DNA from: UBA2033 sp035345875
GTDB lineage: Bacteria; Spirochaetota; Leptospiria; Leptospirales; Leptospiraceae
DNA length: 64,000 nucleotides
Reading direction: 5' to 3'
NCBI GenBank assembly: GCA_035345875.1
Contig: DAORDH010000010.1
Coordinates: forward strand, 1-64,000
Under the pieces are notes generated by a model. The model was not told the origin of the DNA, ran no database searches, and saw only the letters and a program-made list of their open reading frames with translations. Made by a program: the position numbers and the translations under genes. Positions 46,819 to 55,607 of the stretch are shown in pieces. Every line of letters starts with the position of its first letter. Positions within the stretch are counted from its first letter, which is position 1.

Positions 46819-47886
46819 ATGACTACTATTAAAATAAATCCCTTAGATGTATTATTTTTTCGAGATGGAAAACCGTTTTCCATGGGAGAGGATGTTTGGG
46901 CAACAGGTATCTTCCCTCCATTTCCTTCTACCTTATACGGTGCATTAAGAGCTTCCTATTTTTCAGATCATATTGATAAATTAGAATATGCTAATATAGA
47001 GGGAAAAGATGATTCTTTAAAATTAGAAATCAAAAAAGTATATTATAGTGAAAACTCTAATGTATTATTTCCAATTCCTTTAGATTTAGTTCGAAAAGTA
47101 AGCACAAAAAAAGATGAGGAATCTGCTCTACTATTAAAATTAAAGGAAAATTCGAGCAGCATTTCTAATTATCCATTTAAAAAAGTTTTATCATTGGATA
47201 TTAATGAAAAATTGGAGTCTCTATCAGGGAATTATTTTTATAATTTTGAACTACAAAAATATTTAAAAAAAGAATCAGAAAAATTTTCTTATATAGATTC
47301 TCAAAAACTCTTAATCCAAGAATCAAAAATTGGAATAGCAAGGAATAAGTTTACTAAAACCTCAGATGAAGGTAAGATATATAGAGTTTCAATGATAAGA
47401 AGTAAAGAAAATATTGATTTTGGAATTCATATTGAGTATGAGAATTTAGAATTAGAAAGCAAAGGAAAATTAAGATTAGGTGCGGATGGAAAGATTGCTA
47501 GCTTTGAGAAAGTAGAAAATCAGAGAATTGAACCACCAAAAATTAATAACTTATTTAAGCTTTATTTATCTACTCCAGCCATCTTTACAAATGGTTGGCT
47601 ACCATTTGGAATGAATCCTGAAAAACTTGAGACTCAGAAAGATGGAATTCACCTAAAATTATTAACATGTGCTATTGGAAGGTATACTAACGTTGGAGGG
47701 TTTCAAATTAAAAAAGGGATTCAAAGCTCTAAGGCAATGTATAAAGCCGTCCCTGCAGGAAGTGTCTATTATTTTGAAACAGATTCTAATGAACCAAATA
47801 AGATCATTGAGTTGTTTCATGGAAAATCAATATCAGATATTCATTCGAAAGAAGGATTTGGAATTTGTTTTGTAGGGGCTGTATAG
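46819..47886 (+). CDS. cmr3: Type III-B CRISPR RAMP protein Cmr3
   Basis: A 355-aa subunit that with Cas10 holds the crRNA 5' handle. The N-terminal signature INPLDVLFFRDGKPFSMGED and FPPFPSTLYGALRASYF are diagnostic for Cmr3. The C-terminus has the RAMP glycine loop KEGFGICFVGAV. A gap of 21 bp follows cas10 and a single base separates it from the CARF gene. Confidence 0.93.
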   Translation: MTTIKINPLDVLFFRDGKPFSMGEDVWATGIFPPFPSTLYGALRASYFSDHIDKLEYANIEGKDDSLKLEIKKVYYSENSNVLFPIPLDLVRKVSTKKDEESALLLKLKENSSSISNYPFKKVLSLDINEKLESLSGNYFYNFELQKYLKKESEKFSYIDSQKLLIQESKIGIARNKFTKTSDEGKIYRVSMIRSKENIDFGIHIEYENLELESKGKLRLGADGKIASFEKVENQRIEPPKINNLFKLYLSTPAIFTNGWLPFGMNPEKLETQKDGIHLKLLTCAIGRYTNVGGFQIKKGIQSSKAMYKAVPAGSVYYFETDSNEPNKIIELFHGKSISDIHSKEGFGICFVGAV

Positions 47887-47887
47887 T

Positions 47888-49138
47888 ATGAAAAAAATTA
47901 TAACAACTGTCGGTACATCAATAATAACAAACTGTCTTCAAGAAGATGATAGCTTTATTAGCATTTTGGGATCAGTTAAAGATTCTTTTTCCGATGAATG
48001 GGATTCTCAAAAGTCAAATATAGAAATAATAAGAAAAAAGGTTACAAGTTGGGCTAATATTAAAGGTGAAAAAGCTTCTGCAGAAATTCAAAGTATTTTG
48101 AAAATTAAAGAAGAATTAAATGAGGAAGTTGAAGTATATTTAATTTCTACTGATACAGTATCATCAAGACTATCAGCTGAAATTATTAAGAATTTTTTTT
48201 ATGAATTCAATGCTAATATAACTGTAATTTTTAACTTTAAAGAAGATGTTATAAAAGGTTTACAGGTTATCAATAAAAGTAAATTTGAAAAGGAGGGTTT
48301 AGTTGAGTTAATAAAAAGAATAGAGGAAATTACTGAAAATAACTGGGAGGATTCAGTCTTCAATATTACTGGAGGTTATAAAGCATTAATTCCTTTTTCT
48401 ACAATATTTTGTCAATTTAATAGAATAAGAGCTTATTACCTGTTTCAGGAAGATGAAAAGTCTAAGGAAAAGTTCGAATTGATAAGTTTTCCTGTAATTC
48501 CTATCAATTTAGATTATAATTTTTTTGAGAAAAATATTAATAATCTAAAATTATTAAACAAGGGAGTTGATAACTTTTACGAATTAAAAAAAACAATTCC
48601 TAAAGAGCTTTATCCTTTTATTTGGAGTGAAGAAGATTTAGCTGAATTAAACTCTATTGGTAAATATTTTTTTAATAAATATGAAAGTCATTTAATAATT
48701 TATATGTTGAAAGGAATGGCTTCTACAATACCTGAGCAAAAGTATTCTAAAAGGTTATATGATTCATTTGACTCTCTCTATTCTCAATTAGAAAAATACT
48801 TAATTTCGAATAGTAACTTAATAAATGCAAATACAAATGAATTAAAAAAATGCCTTGATGAACAGGGAGAATGCGCTCTAAATCATGGTCCTTTAAAAAA
48901 TTCTGAATATTATATTTTTAAAGCGCCGATGACCAAACCAGAAATTCGGTTATGTTATAATTTTGAAATTTCTAATGGGATTATTGTGAAAATCAGAGTT
49001 TTTGATTTTCGAATTGGTGAATTTGATCACTCAAAATATTTTAATGAGTTTAGTATTTCGTATAAACACCATAAAGAAAAAAATAATTTAAATGAATTAA
49101 TTCCTATTACCTATTTGAAAGGAATCAATAATTATTAA
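47888..49138 (+). CDS. CARF-domain CRISPR effector with possible C-terminal RelE-like nuclease
   Basis: A 416-aa protein. Residues 1-190 form a CARF domain of the APE2256/Csm6-like type: TTVGTSI at 6-12, a middle YLISTDTVSSRLSAEI, and NITGGYKALIPF at 159-170. These pockets bind cyclic oligoadenylate. A helical linker follows (about 200-320). The C-terminus, about 330-395, reads YYIFKAPMTKPEIRLCYNFE then GIIVKIRVFDFRIGEFDH. Its strand pattern and basic/aromatic residues resemble RelE mRNA interferases more than HEPN, although R-x5-H is present. It would cut RNA or mRNA once Cas10 signals. It is embedded between cmr3 and cmr4. The CARF call is firm; the nuclease type is tentative. Confidence 0.72.
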   Translation: MKKIITTVGTSIITNCLQEDDSFISILGSVKDSFSDEWDSQKSNIEIIRKKVTSWANIKGEKASAEIQSILKIKEELNEEVEVYLISTDTVSSRLSAEIIKNFFYEFNANITVIFNFKEDVIKGLQVINKSKFEKEGLVELIKRIEEITENNWEDSVFNITGGYKALIPFSTIFCQFNRIRAYYLFQEDEKSKEKFELISFPVIPINLDYNFFEKNINNLKLLNKGVDNFYELKKTIPKELYPFIWSEEDLAELNSIGKYFFNKYESHLIIYMLKGMASTIPEQKYSKRLYDSFDSLYSQLEKYLISNSNLINANTNELKKCLDEQGECALNHGPLKNSEYYIFKAPMTKPEIRLCYNFEISNGIIVKIRVFDFRIGEFDHSKYFNEFSISYKHHKEKNNLNELIPITYLKGINNY

Positions 49139-49174
49139 TTTGTATTAATAAAATAAATAAATAGAGGACATAAA

Positions 49175-50074
49175 ATGTTTAAACTTGCAAAACCATTGTT
49201 TTTAATTTGTGAAACCCCACTCCATGCAGGAAGTGGAGATTCATTAGGAGTTGTAGACTTACCAATACAAAGGGAACGTCATACAGGATTTCCAAAGATC
49301 GAAGCTTCCAGTTTAAAAGGAGCCTTAAGGGAAAGTTTTGAAGTAAAGATTGAAGATAGAAAAAATAAAAATCTTTTTTCAGATGTGTATTCTTTATTTG
49401 GTCCTGAAGATGATGACGCTAAATTAAACCCAAGGTCCGGTTCCCTTGCTTTTACAGATGCAAGATTACTTTTCTTTCCTGTTAAGTCAGTAAAGGGAGT
49501 GTATGCTTACGTGACATGTCCTCTTATTTTAGAAAAATTCATCAAAGAATTAAAATTATCCATTCCTGAAATGAAAGACATTCCTAATATTCAATTTTCA
49601 GAAAGTAAGAGAACAAAGACTAGTTCATTAATTGTATCCGGTGATAAAATTATTTTAGAAGAGTATACTTATGAAGTAAAAGTAGATGACAACCTTTCAA
49701 CTTTTGCAAAATGGATTTCTGAAAAACTTTTTAATACCCCAGAACAAAAATATTGGAAAGATAAATTAACAAATGACCTTGTTGTTTTATCAAATGATGA
49801 TTTTAAGGATATTGTAAATTTATTTACAGAAGTTATAACTAGGACAAAAATCAATAATGAAACAGGTACTGTTGAAACCGGAGCCTTGTTTACTGAAGAG
49901 TTTTTACCACAGGAAAGTATTTTATACTCATTGGTGATGGCATCAAATGAGTTTATCGAAAATGGCAAAAAGGCAAATGAGATGATGAGTAATTTTGAAA
50001 GTGGACTACAATCAGTTTTTCAATTAGGTGGAAATTCCACATTAGGGAAGGGATTATTAAGGAGGGTTTTTTAA
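49175..50074 (+). CDS. cmr4: Type III-B CRISPR RAMP protein Cmr4 (target-RNA cleavage subunit)
   Basis: A 299-aa backbone subunit, present in several copies per complex, which cuts target RNA every six nucleotides. The signature reads FLICETPLHAGSGDSLGVVD, then LPIQRERHTGFPKIEASSLK. Asp28 in VVDLPIQRE sits where the catalytic Asp of characterised Cmr4 proteins lies. The C-terminal glycine loop is LGGNSTLGKGLLRR. It is followed 1 bp later by cmr5. Confidence 0.94.
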   Translation: MFKLAKPLFLICETPLHAGSGDSLGVVDLPIQRERHTGFPKIEASSLKGALRESFEVKIEDRKNKNLFSDVYSLFGPEDDDAKLNPRSGSLAFTDARLLFFPVKSVKGVYAYVTCPLILEKFIKELKLSIPEMKDIPNIQFSESKRTKTSSLIVSGDKIILEEYTYEVKVDDNLSTFAKWISEKLFNTPEQKYWKDKLTNDLVVLSNDDFKDIVNLFTEVITRTKINNETGTVETGALFTEEFLPQESILYSLVMASNEFIENGKKANEMMSNFESGLQSVFQLGGNSTLGKGLLRRVF

Positions 50075-50075
50075 T

Positions 50076-50453
50076 ATGCCAGTGATCAATAAGATAGAAC
50101 AGGGAAGGGCTGAGTATGCATATAAATGTGCAGAGAAAGGAAAAGGCATCGGAAAAGAATACAAATCTAATGTAAAAAAACTTCCAATGCTAATAAAAAC
50201 AAATGGATTAGGGGCTTCTTTAGCTTTCTTTTTTTCAAAGGGCAAGGAAGAGACAAAGCCGCATGGGTTGATTAATAAACAGATTCATGAATGGTTAAAA
50301 CAAAATAATCCTGATTTATTTTCTCCTCAAAGTGAATTAATTAAGACAATTGTTGATTTGGATTCTGTAAAATATCGATTCATTACCAATGAAGTCCTCT
50401 CTTTTTTAAATTGGTTAAAAAGGTTTTCTGATGGATTGATTAAGGAGGATTAA
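50076..50453 (+). CDS. cmr5: Type III-B CRISPR small subunit Cmr5
   Basis: A 125-aa all-helical protein that lines the target-binding groove along the Cmr4 backbone. Family marks are the first helix EQGRAEYAYKCAEKGKG, VKKLPMLIKTNGLGASLAFF and the C-terminal FLNWLKRFSDGLIKED. No catalytic residues are expected. It is packed between cmr4 and cmr6 with essentially no spacer. Confidence 0.9.
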   Translation: MPVINKIEQGRAEYAYKCAEKGKGIGKEYKSNVKKLPMLIKTNGLGASLAFFFSKGKEETKPHGLINKQIHEWLKQNNPDLFSPQSELIKTIVDLDSVKYRFITNEVLSFLNWLKRFSDGLIKED

Positions 50454-51737
50454 ATGAATGAATTTGAAGGTGTGATTGTTGAAAATTTTTTTATTAAATT
50501 TAAAAACCAGAATAATGAAGAAAAATCTTTAAGAATACCAGGCGATATTTATGGTTTAACAAAAGGTCAATTTGTTGGCGAGAAGTGTAAAATAACGGTT
50601 GAGAATGGTCAAATTTCAAAGGTAATTTTATTATCCACCGGAAAGGAACTACCCAAAAAACAATTAGCAGAAGATAATAGACCGAATAAAAATGGTGAAC
50701 ATAAGCATAAAGAAAGGCATCCTGATAATAGAAGTGAAATAACAATTCCTCAAAATAATAAATCTGATAAATTCTATGGTCCAATTGATACAAATGAACT
50801 ATTTAAACAATTTGCAGGTATTGAAAATTATTTATTGAAATTGCAAAAATTTGCAACCGCAGAAAATCCAGGTACGAATAAAGAAAAATTTACGTTTTAT
50901 AAAAAAGATTCAAAAGAAATAAAACCAAACTATAATTCCTCAACTATTAATTCCCTCTCAATCCGACATATATCAAACGCAAAATCACTATTAGGCGCTA
51001 AGAACATAAAAGATATAACTTTAAAAACAGATTGGCGCATGGCTCTAGGTCTAGGCAACGAATCTGTTTACGAAACTTCCATTACATTGCATCATATATA
51101 TGGCATCCCTTATATACCGTCCAGTTCCATAAAAGGTATTGTAAGGAGTTGGATTATAACTAACTGTTTTTCTGATAATGGAAATAATATGTTGGAAGCA
51201 GAAGGAAGGGCAATAGAGAATCAATTGTTTTGTGAAATATTTGGATGCCCTTCGGAATTGAAAGTCGAAGAGAAGGATAAGAAAAAGACCTTTAAAAGTT
51301 ACTATCAATCAAATGAACCAAAAATTGGGGGAGATAGAGAAGGGAAAATAATATTCTTTGATGCGTATCCTATAAATTTAATTAATGAAAGTATAAAAGT
51401 GGATATAATGAATCCACATTACTCAGACTATTACTCTTCAGAAGGAAATAATATTAAACCTCCCGGTGATTATTATAACCCGGTTCCGATTCCTTTTTTA
51501 ACAGTTCAGAATACTTCCTTTCAATTTATAATCGGAACAAAACAGATTCCAAAGAAAATCATTGAATATAAAGAATATGAAAAATTAAAACCGTTCGACG
51601 AATCCAGTTTAAAATCGGAAGAGCGTTTTAAAGATTCATTTACTCTAATCGATTTAGCGTATCTATGGCTCAAGCTCGCTCTCGCCGAACACGGCATTGG
51701 TGCAAAGACAGCAGTTGGTTATGGTTACATGAAATGA
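50454..51737 (+). CDS. cmr6: Type III-B CRISPR RAMP protein Cmr6 with N-terminal extension
   Basis: A 427-aa subunit that caps the Cmr backbone. The RAMP core has TDWRMALGLGNESVYETSIT, LHHIYGIPYIPSSSIKGIVR and the C-terminal glycine loop HGIGAKTAVGYGYMK. About 150 residues precede the core: a predicted beta-barrel-like start (FEGVIVENFFIKFKN to VENGQISKVI) and a charged linker. This makes it longer than typical Cmr6 proteins. The extension may bind RNA, which is an inference. The stop overlaps the next gene by 4 bp (ATGA). Confidence 0.9.
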   Translation: MNEFEGVIVENFFIKFKNQNNEEKSLRIPGDIYGLTKGQFVGEKCKITVENGQISKVILLSTGKELPKKQLAEDNRPNKNGEHKHKERHPDNRSEITIPQNNKSDKFYGPIDTNELFKQFAGIENYLLKLQKFATAENPGTNKEKFTFYKKDSKEIKPNYNSSTINSLSIRHISNAKSLLGAKNIKDITLKTDWRMALGLGNESVYETSITLHHIYGIPYIPSSSIKGIVRSWIITNCFSDNGNNMLEAEGRAIENQLFCEIFGCPSELKVEEKDKKKTFKSYYQSNEPKIGGDREGKIIFFDAYPINLINESIKVDIMNPHYSDYYSSEGNNIKPPGDYYNPVPIPFLTVQNTSFQFIIGTKQIPKKIIEYKEYEKLKPFDESSLKSEERFKDSFTLIDLAYLWLKLALAEHGIGAKTAVGYGYMK

Positions 51738-52417
51738 AAAAAAAATATTCAACAATTATACTACTAACGTTTTTACTTATCTCATTTACTTGTAAGTATG
51801 CTGTAAAGGCAGAATTATATATCTCGGAAATTCTAGAGACTGCAAATAAGAGTTCTAAAGAAAGTTTCGCTGTATCGGAGCTGAAATTTGGTGTAGGGTC
51901 TTTGGAAAAATGTGAGGAAGATAAAGAATACTTAACGAATCTCCTTTCTAATTATTTCAATAACATTAGAGACTTAAAGTGTGCGAATATTGAAATGGAT
52001 ACTTTTTTAATATCTACAGTTGATATTCCCATAGTAGCATTTACAAAAAAGGAATTTGAGCCAGTAGATGGATTATTAAATATTACTGTTAAACCAGGTA
52101 AGCCAATTCGAGTTGGACTTTTTTTGAATGAATCTGAATTTTCCGATTTAAAAGCAAAAATCAATGATAAGTATTGGCAAAGTATTAAGATGGAGGATTT
52201 TTCATTAAACTTCACCTTATTTAATGATACGAAGCAAATTACCAAATTGGAAGTAACAAGTTCCTTTGTAAATTCAGAACCCGTTCCTTTCTGGCAATCC
52301 TATCAATTGAATCCAAAGAATAAACTTAGTATTGAATTATCAAATGTATTAAAAGAATATATAAACAAAAAAACTATTTCTGATTTTATAAAGATTGAAG
52401 TAGAAAGTAAAAAATAA
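51734..52417 (+). CDS. Predicted lipoprotein coupled to the Cmr operon
   Basis: A 227-aa protein when started at ATG 51734, which overlaps the cmr6 stop as ATGA. A longer in-frame opening at 51665 would place 23 unlikely residues before the signal. The N-terminus, MKKKYSTIILLTFLLISFTC, is a signal peptide ending in a Cys (residue 20) that could be lipidated; the -1 to -4 residues fit only a loose spirochaetal lipobox. The rest is beta-rich with an acidic KCEEDKEYL region and a second Cys pair. I recognise no family. An exported protein translated with Cmr subunits is unusual. Confidence 0.65.
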   Translation: MKKKYSTIILLTFLLISFTCKYAVKAELYISEILETANKSSKESFAVSELKFGVGSLEKCEEDKEYLTNLLSNYFNNIRDLKCANIEMDTFLISTVDIPIVAFTKKEFEPVDGLLNITVKPGKPIRVGLFLNESEFSDLKAKINDKYWQSIKMEDFSLNFTLFNDTKQITKLEVTSSFVNSEPVPFWQSYQLNPKNKLSIELSNVLKEYINKKTISDFIKIEVESKK

Positions 52418-52424
52418 CTCATAT

Positions 52425-52823
52425 ATGTTCCTAAACGTCACAGCACATGAACTAACAACAGAGCAACGCGAGTTAGCCGCAAGTTATTCTGATACGATTG
52501 TGGATTTAAAGAAATTAAATCCAAGTCTACACGAGAGATTGGTTTCGTGTCCGCTGGAGAAGGGGGAGTTATTGGCGTTAGCCGATGAGTTATTAATGTT
52601 TATAGGAGAAGTGTCACAAATGAATAAAAATAGACTAACGCTTCATTTGCCTATAGGGAGTCCTGCTTTTATGGCGCTTTTTTTTATGAAGTTGGATCGA
52701 GAGAAACTTCCTTGTAGAATTGTATTTTCACATTCAGATCGAGTGAGTGTAGATGAAAAGCAAGAAGATGGAAGCGTTGTAAAAAGAGCAGTGTTTAAGT
52801 TTGTGAAATTTATAGAAATATAG
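52425..52823 (+). CDS. csx20: Csx20-like protein, putative cyclic-oligoadenylate ring nuclease
   Basis: A 132-aa small Rossmann-like protein. The start FLNVTAHELTTEQRELA carries an H-x-LT-x-EQ motif at 8-14. The end (FSHSDRVSVDEKQEDGSV then VFKFVKFIEI) follows the pattern of the Csx15/Csx16/Csx20 group: S-x-R before a strand ending FxFVxF. Proteins of this group are reported to degrade cyclic oligoadenylates and so switch off type III signalling. Its position, after the CARF effector and Cmr genes, supports that role. The assignment is from remembered motifs and is moderate only. Confidence 0.5.
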   Translation: MFLNVTAHELTTEQRELAASYSDTIVDLKKLNPSLHERLVSCPLEKGELLALADELLMFIGEVSQMNKNRLTLHLPIGSPAFMALFFMKLDREKLPCRIVFSHSDRVSVDEKQEDGSVVKRAVFKFVKFIEI

Positions 52824-52851
52824 ACAAGCGATAGAAAGCCGATAGAAAACT

Positions 52852-53844
52852 ATGCAATCAAAAGACGTTGAACATTTAGAACAAATAAAATTTGAACAAA
52901 TGGAAACTATCTTTCAAATTATAGGAATGATAGAATCTAAATCAGCACTCTTAGAAAAAAGTTCTAAGCCTATGACGCGAGAAAAGATGGAAGAGTATCT
53001 AAATCAAATCGAGGGGACTCCAAAGATAAAAAGAAAAAATAAGGAGGATAGCTATCCAGATAAACGAAGGCAGATTGCGAATGTTCGTAAAATATTCAAT
53101 CGCCTCAGTAATAAGTTTCATATAGAAGGAAATCGTCTAGGCACTTCCTTTATAAATCTAAGAACTGGTTCTAATAATCAGAAGGGATTAAAAGAAGACA
53201 ATGCCTATCAAACATTACTTGTAATCTATTTGTCTCTACTTCTATACAAGGGAACGATTCATTTGGATTTTTTGTATCAATTTTTAGAATTGGAATTTCC
53301 ATTTGATTTTCTTACATCCTTTCAATATTCGATTCATAAAAAAATAAATATCTCTTTCCACTATCGCAGTGATAGAAATAATCATGACTTTATTGTAGAT
53401 CCATTTCTTCCTGTGAAGATTTATTTCAAAGACAATCATTGGTTTTTAGTAGGTTGGGATTTAAAATACAATTCTTGGAATCAATATTTGATTCATAGTA
53501 TTAAAAAACTTACATTGAGTTCTAAAAAATTAGATTTATCTAAAATACCAAATTTTGATTTTATAGAATATCGCAAATCTGCCTTTGCAGGTGGAGTCTT
53601 AAACAATAGCCCTATACATACCGTTGAAATTGAAGTTCCGCTTGATTTATACGAAGCAGTTCGGAAACGAAGAAGAGAAGGGAATTGGGAAAAAAAAGAG
53701 AACTTTTATATTTGGAAGCTTCAAACCTATGATCTAAATGAAATCTTTGATTATATCTTCCGTTGGAATGGTCGTTTAAAAATCAAATCTCCCGATTCTG
53801 TAAAAAAAGAATTTCAAACAAAGATTAGAAGCTTTTTAGAATAA
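52852..53844 (+). CDS. WYL-domain transcriptional regulator
   Basis: A 330-aa protein. The N-terminal 120 residues are helical and basic (KIKRKNKEDSYPDKRRQI, then VRKIFNRLSNKF), a likely DNA-binding part. Residues about 160-250 are a WYL domain: INISFHYRSDRNNHDFIVDP, then WFLVGWDLKYNSWNQYLIHS and IKKL. A WCX-like C-terminal domain follows (VEIEVPLDLYEAVRKRRREG, KIKSPDSVKKEF). WYL regulators often control CRISPR and other defence loci and sense nucleic acids. Here it closes the effector operon, 28 bp after the csx20-like gene. Confidence 0.75.
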   Translation: MQSKDVEHLEQIKFEQMETIFQIIGMIESKSALLEKSSKPMTREKMEEYLNQIEGTPKIKRKNKEDSYPDKRRQIANVRKIFNRLSNKFHIEGNRLGTSFINLRTGSNNQKGLKEDNAYQTLLVIYLSLLLYKGTIHLDFLYQFLELEFPFDFLTSFQYSIHKKINISFHYRSDRNNHDFIVDPFLPVKIYFKDNHWFLVGWDLKYNSWNQYLIHSIKKLTLSSKKLDLSKIPNFDFIEYRKSAFAGGVLNNSPIHTVEIEVPLDLYEAVRKRRREGNWEKKENFYIWKLQTYDLNEIFDYIFRWNGRLKIKSPDSVKKEFQTKIRSFLE

Positions 53845-53884
53845 TGTTAACGTCAGTTTGGTGTAACAGAAAATTTAAAAGATG

Positions 53885-53913
53885 ACCACCGATAAAGACG
53901 ATGGGCACCGATA
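53885..53913. repeat. Dispersed palindromic repeat (ACCACCGAT family), half copy
   Basis: ACCACCGATAAAGACGATG at 53885-53903 followed by GGCACCGATA matches the minus-strand reading of the right arm of the element at 35405-35508, with about three differences in 29 bp. The matching second arm is missing, so this is a solo half-element, lying between the convergent WYL and ATPase genes. Confidence 0.55.
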
Positions 53914-53941
53914 GGTCTTTTAGTTAGATTTTGTTATTTAA

Positions 53942-55168
53942 TTATTCTCTCGTTAGATCATCCAGAATAAAATCTATTGTTTCTCTAATATTCGGTTGTG
54001 CATTTTTAACTTTTATTTTTTTGTAAGCTTTCATCCCATATATCTTAATTGGAATGGATAATAATGCATTCAAAAAGCTGTGCGGTGAATTTACGACATC
54101 CGCAAAATCTAAAATTAAATCCTTATCATCTTTTGCATTGGCTACTAGGTATTTATCTCTATAATTAATAGCTTCTCCCTTATCTTCTGCATAACCGCCA
54201 AAATAATTTTTAATATTTAAATAATGTCCTGTGGTTACTTGAGAGTCTCGGTTTTTTATTTCTTGTTCTGCCTCTTCTCTTAGAGAATGCATCACTTGCT
54301 CTAAATTGACTTTTGTTGTTTTACCAAACCGCAGATTTACATAGACCAGTGTTCCATGCCAACTATTTTCAAGTCTCTTTTCTGTTATATCGGTTGGGGA
54401 AATATGAACTTGTCCATGACCTGAGATGATATAGATATCAGAATATAATTTCTTAACTATATTTGTGGAAATAAATAATCCCATTCCCGCATTGTTTCCA
54501 TTTTGATATGGACTATTCGGAATAAAAGTTCCCGAGACTTGTGGTTTAATGGCTAGTTTAATAGCGTCTATATCTGATTCAATGCCTGGATATGCTTTTT
54601 TTAAATGTTCTTTAATTCCTACACCCGTATCAGCAATTACGAAAGATATTTCACTAACCTTTACATTGTTGCTGAATTGAACAAATGAAGGTATGTTCTC
54701 ATTGTGTCCATGCTCAATCGTATTGTATAATAATTCAGAAATTATATATCTAAGAGTTTTCTCATATTCAATATGAAAGTTCTTTGTATAATTTTCGATT
54801 CTATGAATAACACGTTTAACGTCTTCATAGGATCGAATGGCTAAAAAAGGTTTAGTTTTATGAAAAGAAAAATTTACATCATTCTTTGCTGTGATTTTAT
54901 CCCATTTAGTTGCATCCAATTTATCCCACATTTTACCCAAAACACTGTCTTTAATTATTTTAATTTCTAATTTACAATTCTGATTCTTTAGATACATGAG
55001 ATAAGGAACAAACAATGCGAGTGCTTGATAGTCAACTAGCTTCGATTCTGAAAAGTCTATCTCCACCGATTCATTTTTTAAGTCCCAATTTAAAGCAGAT
55101 AGAAATGAATCAAAGTCAAAACTATCTTTTATTTTAAAATTAATCTTGTTCGGTGTAAGCTTTACCAT
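53942..55168 (-). CDS. GHKL ATPase with STAS-like domains
   Basis: A 408-aa soluble protein. Residues about 30-90 look STAS-like (VEIDFSESKLVDYQALALFV). A GHKL-type ATP-binding fold covers about 120-275, with N-box ISELLYNTIEHGH, G1 IADTGVGI and G2 GNNAGMGLFIS. The C-terminus, about 300-405, resembles the STAS-like DUF4325 domain (YRDKYLVANAKDDKDLILDF, then SPHSFLNALL). This resembles anti-sigma or partner-switching kinases, but no phospho-His motif is present. It sits antisense between the Cmr operon and the adaptation genes. A defence role is only suggested by place. Confidence 0.7.
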   Translation of the reverse strand: MVKLTPNKINFKIKDSFDFDSFLSALNWDLKNESVEIDFSESKLVDYQALALFVPYLMYLKNQNCKLEIKIIKDSVLGKMWDKLDATKWDKITAKNDVNFSFHKTKPFLAIRSYEDVKRVIHRIENYTKNFHIEYEKTLRYIISELLYNTIEHGHNENIPSFVQFSNNVKVSEISFVIADTGVGIKEHLKKAYPGIESDIDAIKLAIKPQVSGTFIPNSPYQNGNNAGMGLFISTNIVKKLYSDIYIISGHGQVHISPTDITEKRLENSWHGTLVYVNLRFGKTTKVNLEQVMHSLREEAEQEIKNRDSQVTTGHYLNIKNYFGGYAEDKGEAINYRDKYLVANAKDDKDLILDFADVVNSPHSFLNALLSIPIKIYGMKAYKKIKVKNAQPNIRETIDFILDDLTRE

Positions 55169-55339
55169 ATCTCATTCATTCAGTAATTATAGTTTTTTGT
55201 CAAAAGAAATATTTTTGTTTAAATACACGCGTCCGTGTTTGTAATAAAAAAGCTATTCGTATAAAATATGCGAAGAGCATAAATGCATTTTTAAGTTCAT
55301 TTAATCTCTGACTTTAGGCTTAATTTTCAAGGAGATTTT

Positions 55340-55588
55340 ATGAAGAAAATAGATAATCCAAATGTTCTAGATTTAGTCCTAGCTTTTATTTCCAATCATC
55401 GCAATCCAATTGAAATCAATGTAAGCATTCGAAATAAAGATGGATCTCGAGAGATTCAAATTTTTACCGGCAAGAAAGAAACGATAGTTACATTTACTTT
55501 TAAGATACTGCTTTTATTTGTAATGAGTGGATTGTATATTTTATCGGATGGAAATATCATTCATACAAATCAAAATAAATCTCATTAA
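55340..55588 (+). CDS. Small single-pass membrane protein, 82 aa
   Basis: Unrecognised. A soluble N-terminal part of about 48 residues (NPNVLDLVLAFISNHRNP, then strands IEINVSIRNKDGSREIQIF) precedes one membrane helix TFKILLLFVMSGLYILSDG at about 52-70. AAGGAGATTTT before the ATG is a strong ribosome-binding site. It lies 19 bp before the TerB-DnaJ membrane protein and is probably the first gene of the run that ends with cas1-cas2. Confidence 0.7.
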   Translation: MKKIDNPNVLDLVLAFISNHRNPIEINVSIRNKDGSREIQIFTGKKETIVTFTFKILLLFVMSGLYILSDGNIIHTNQNKSH

Positions 55589-55607
55589 TCTTCTATAAGG
55601 AAATACC

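Noticed and set aside
48998..49030. R-x5-H in the CARF protein as an HEPN nuclease motif
   Set aside because: It falls in a strand-rich segment rather than in paired helices, so RelE-like was preferred, though not proven.
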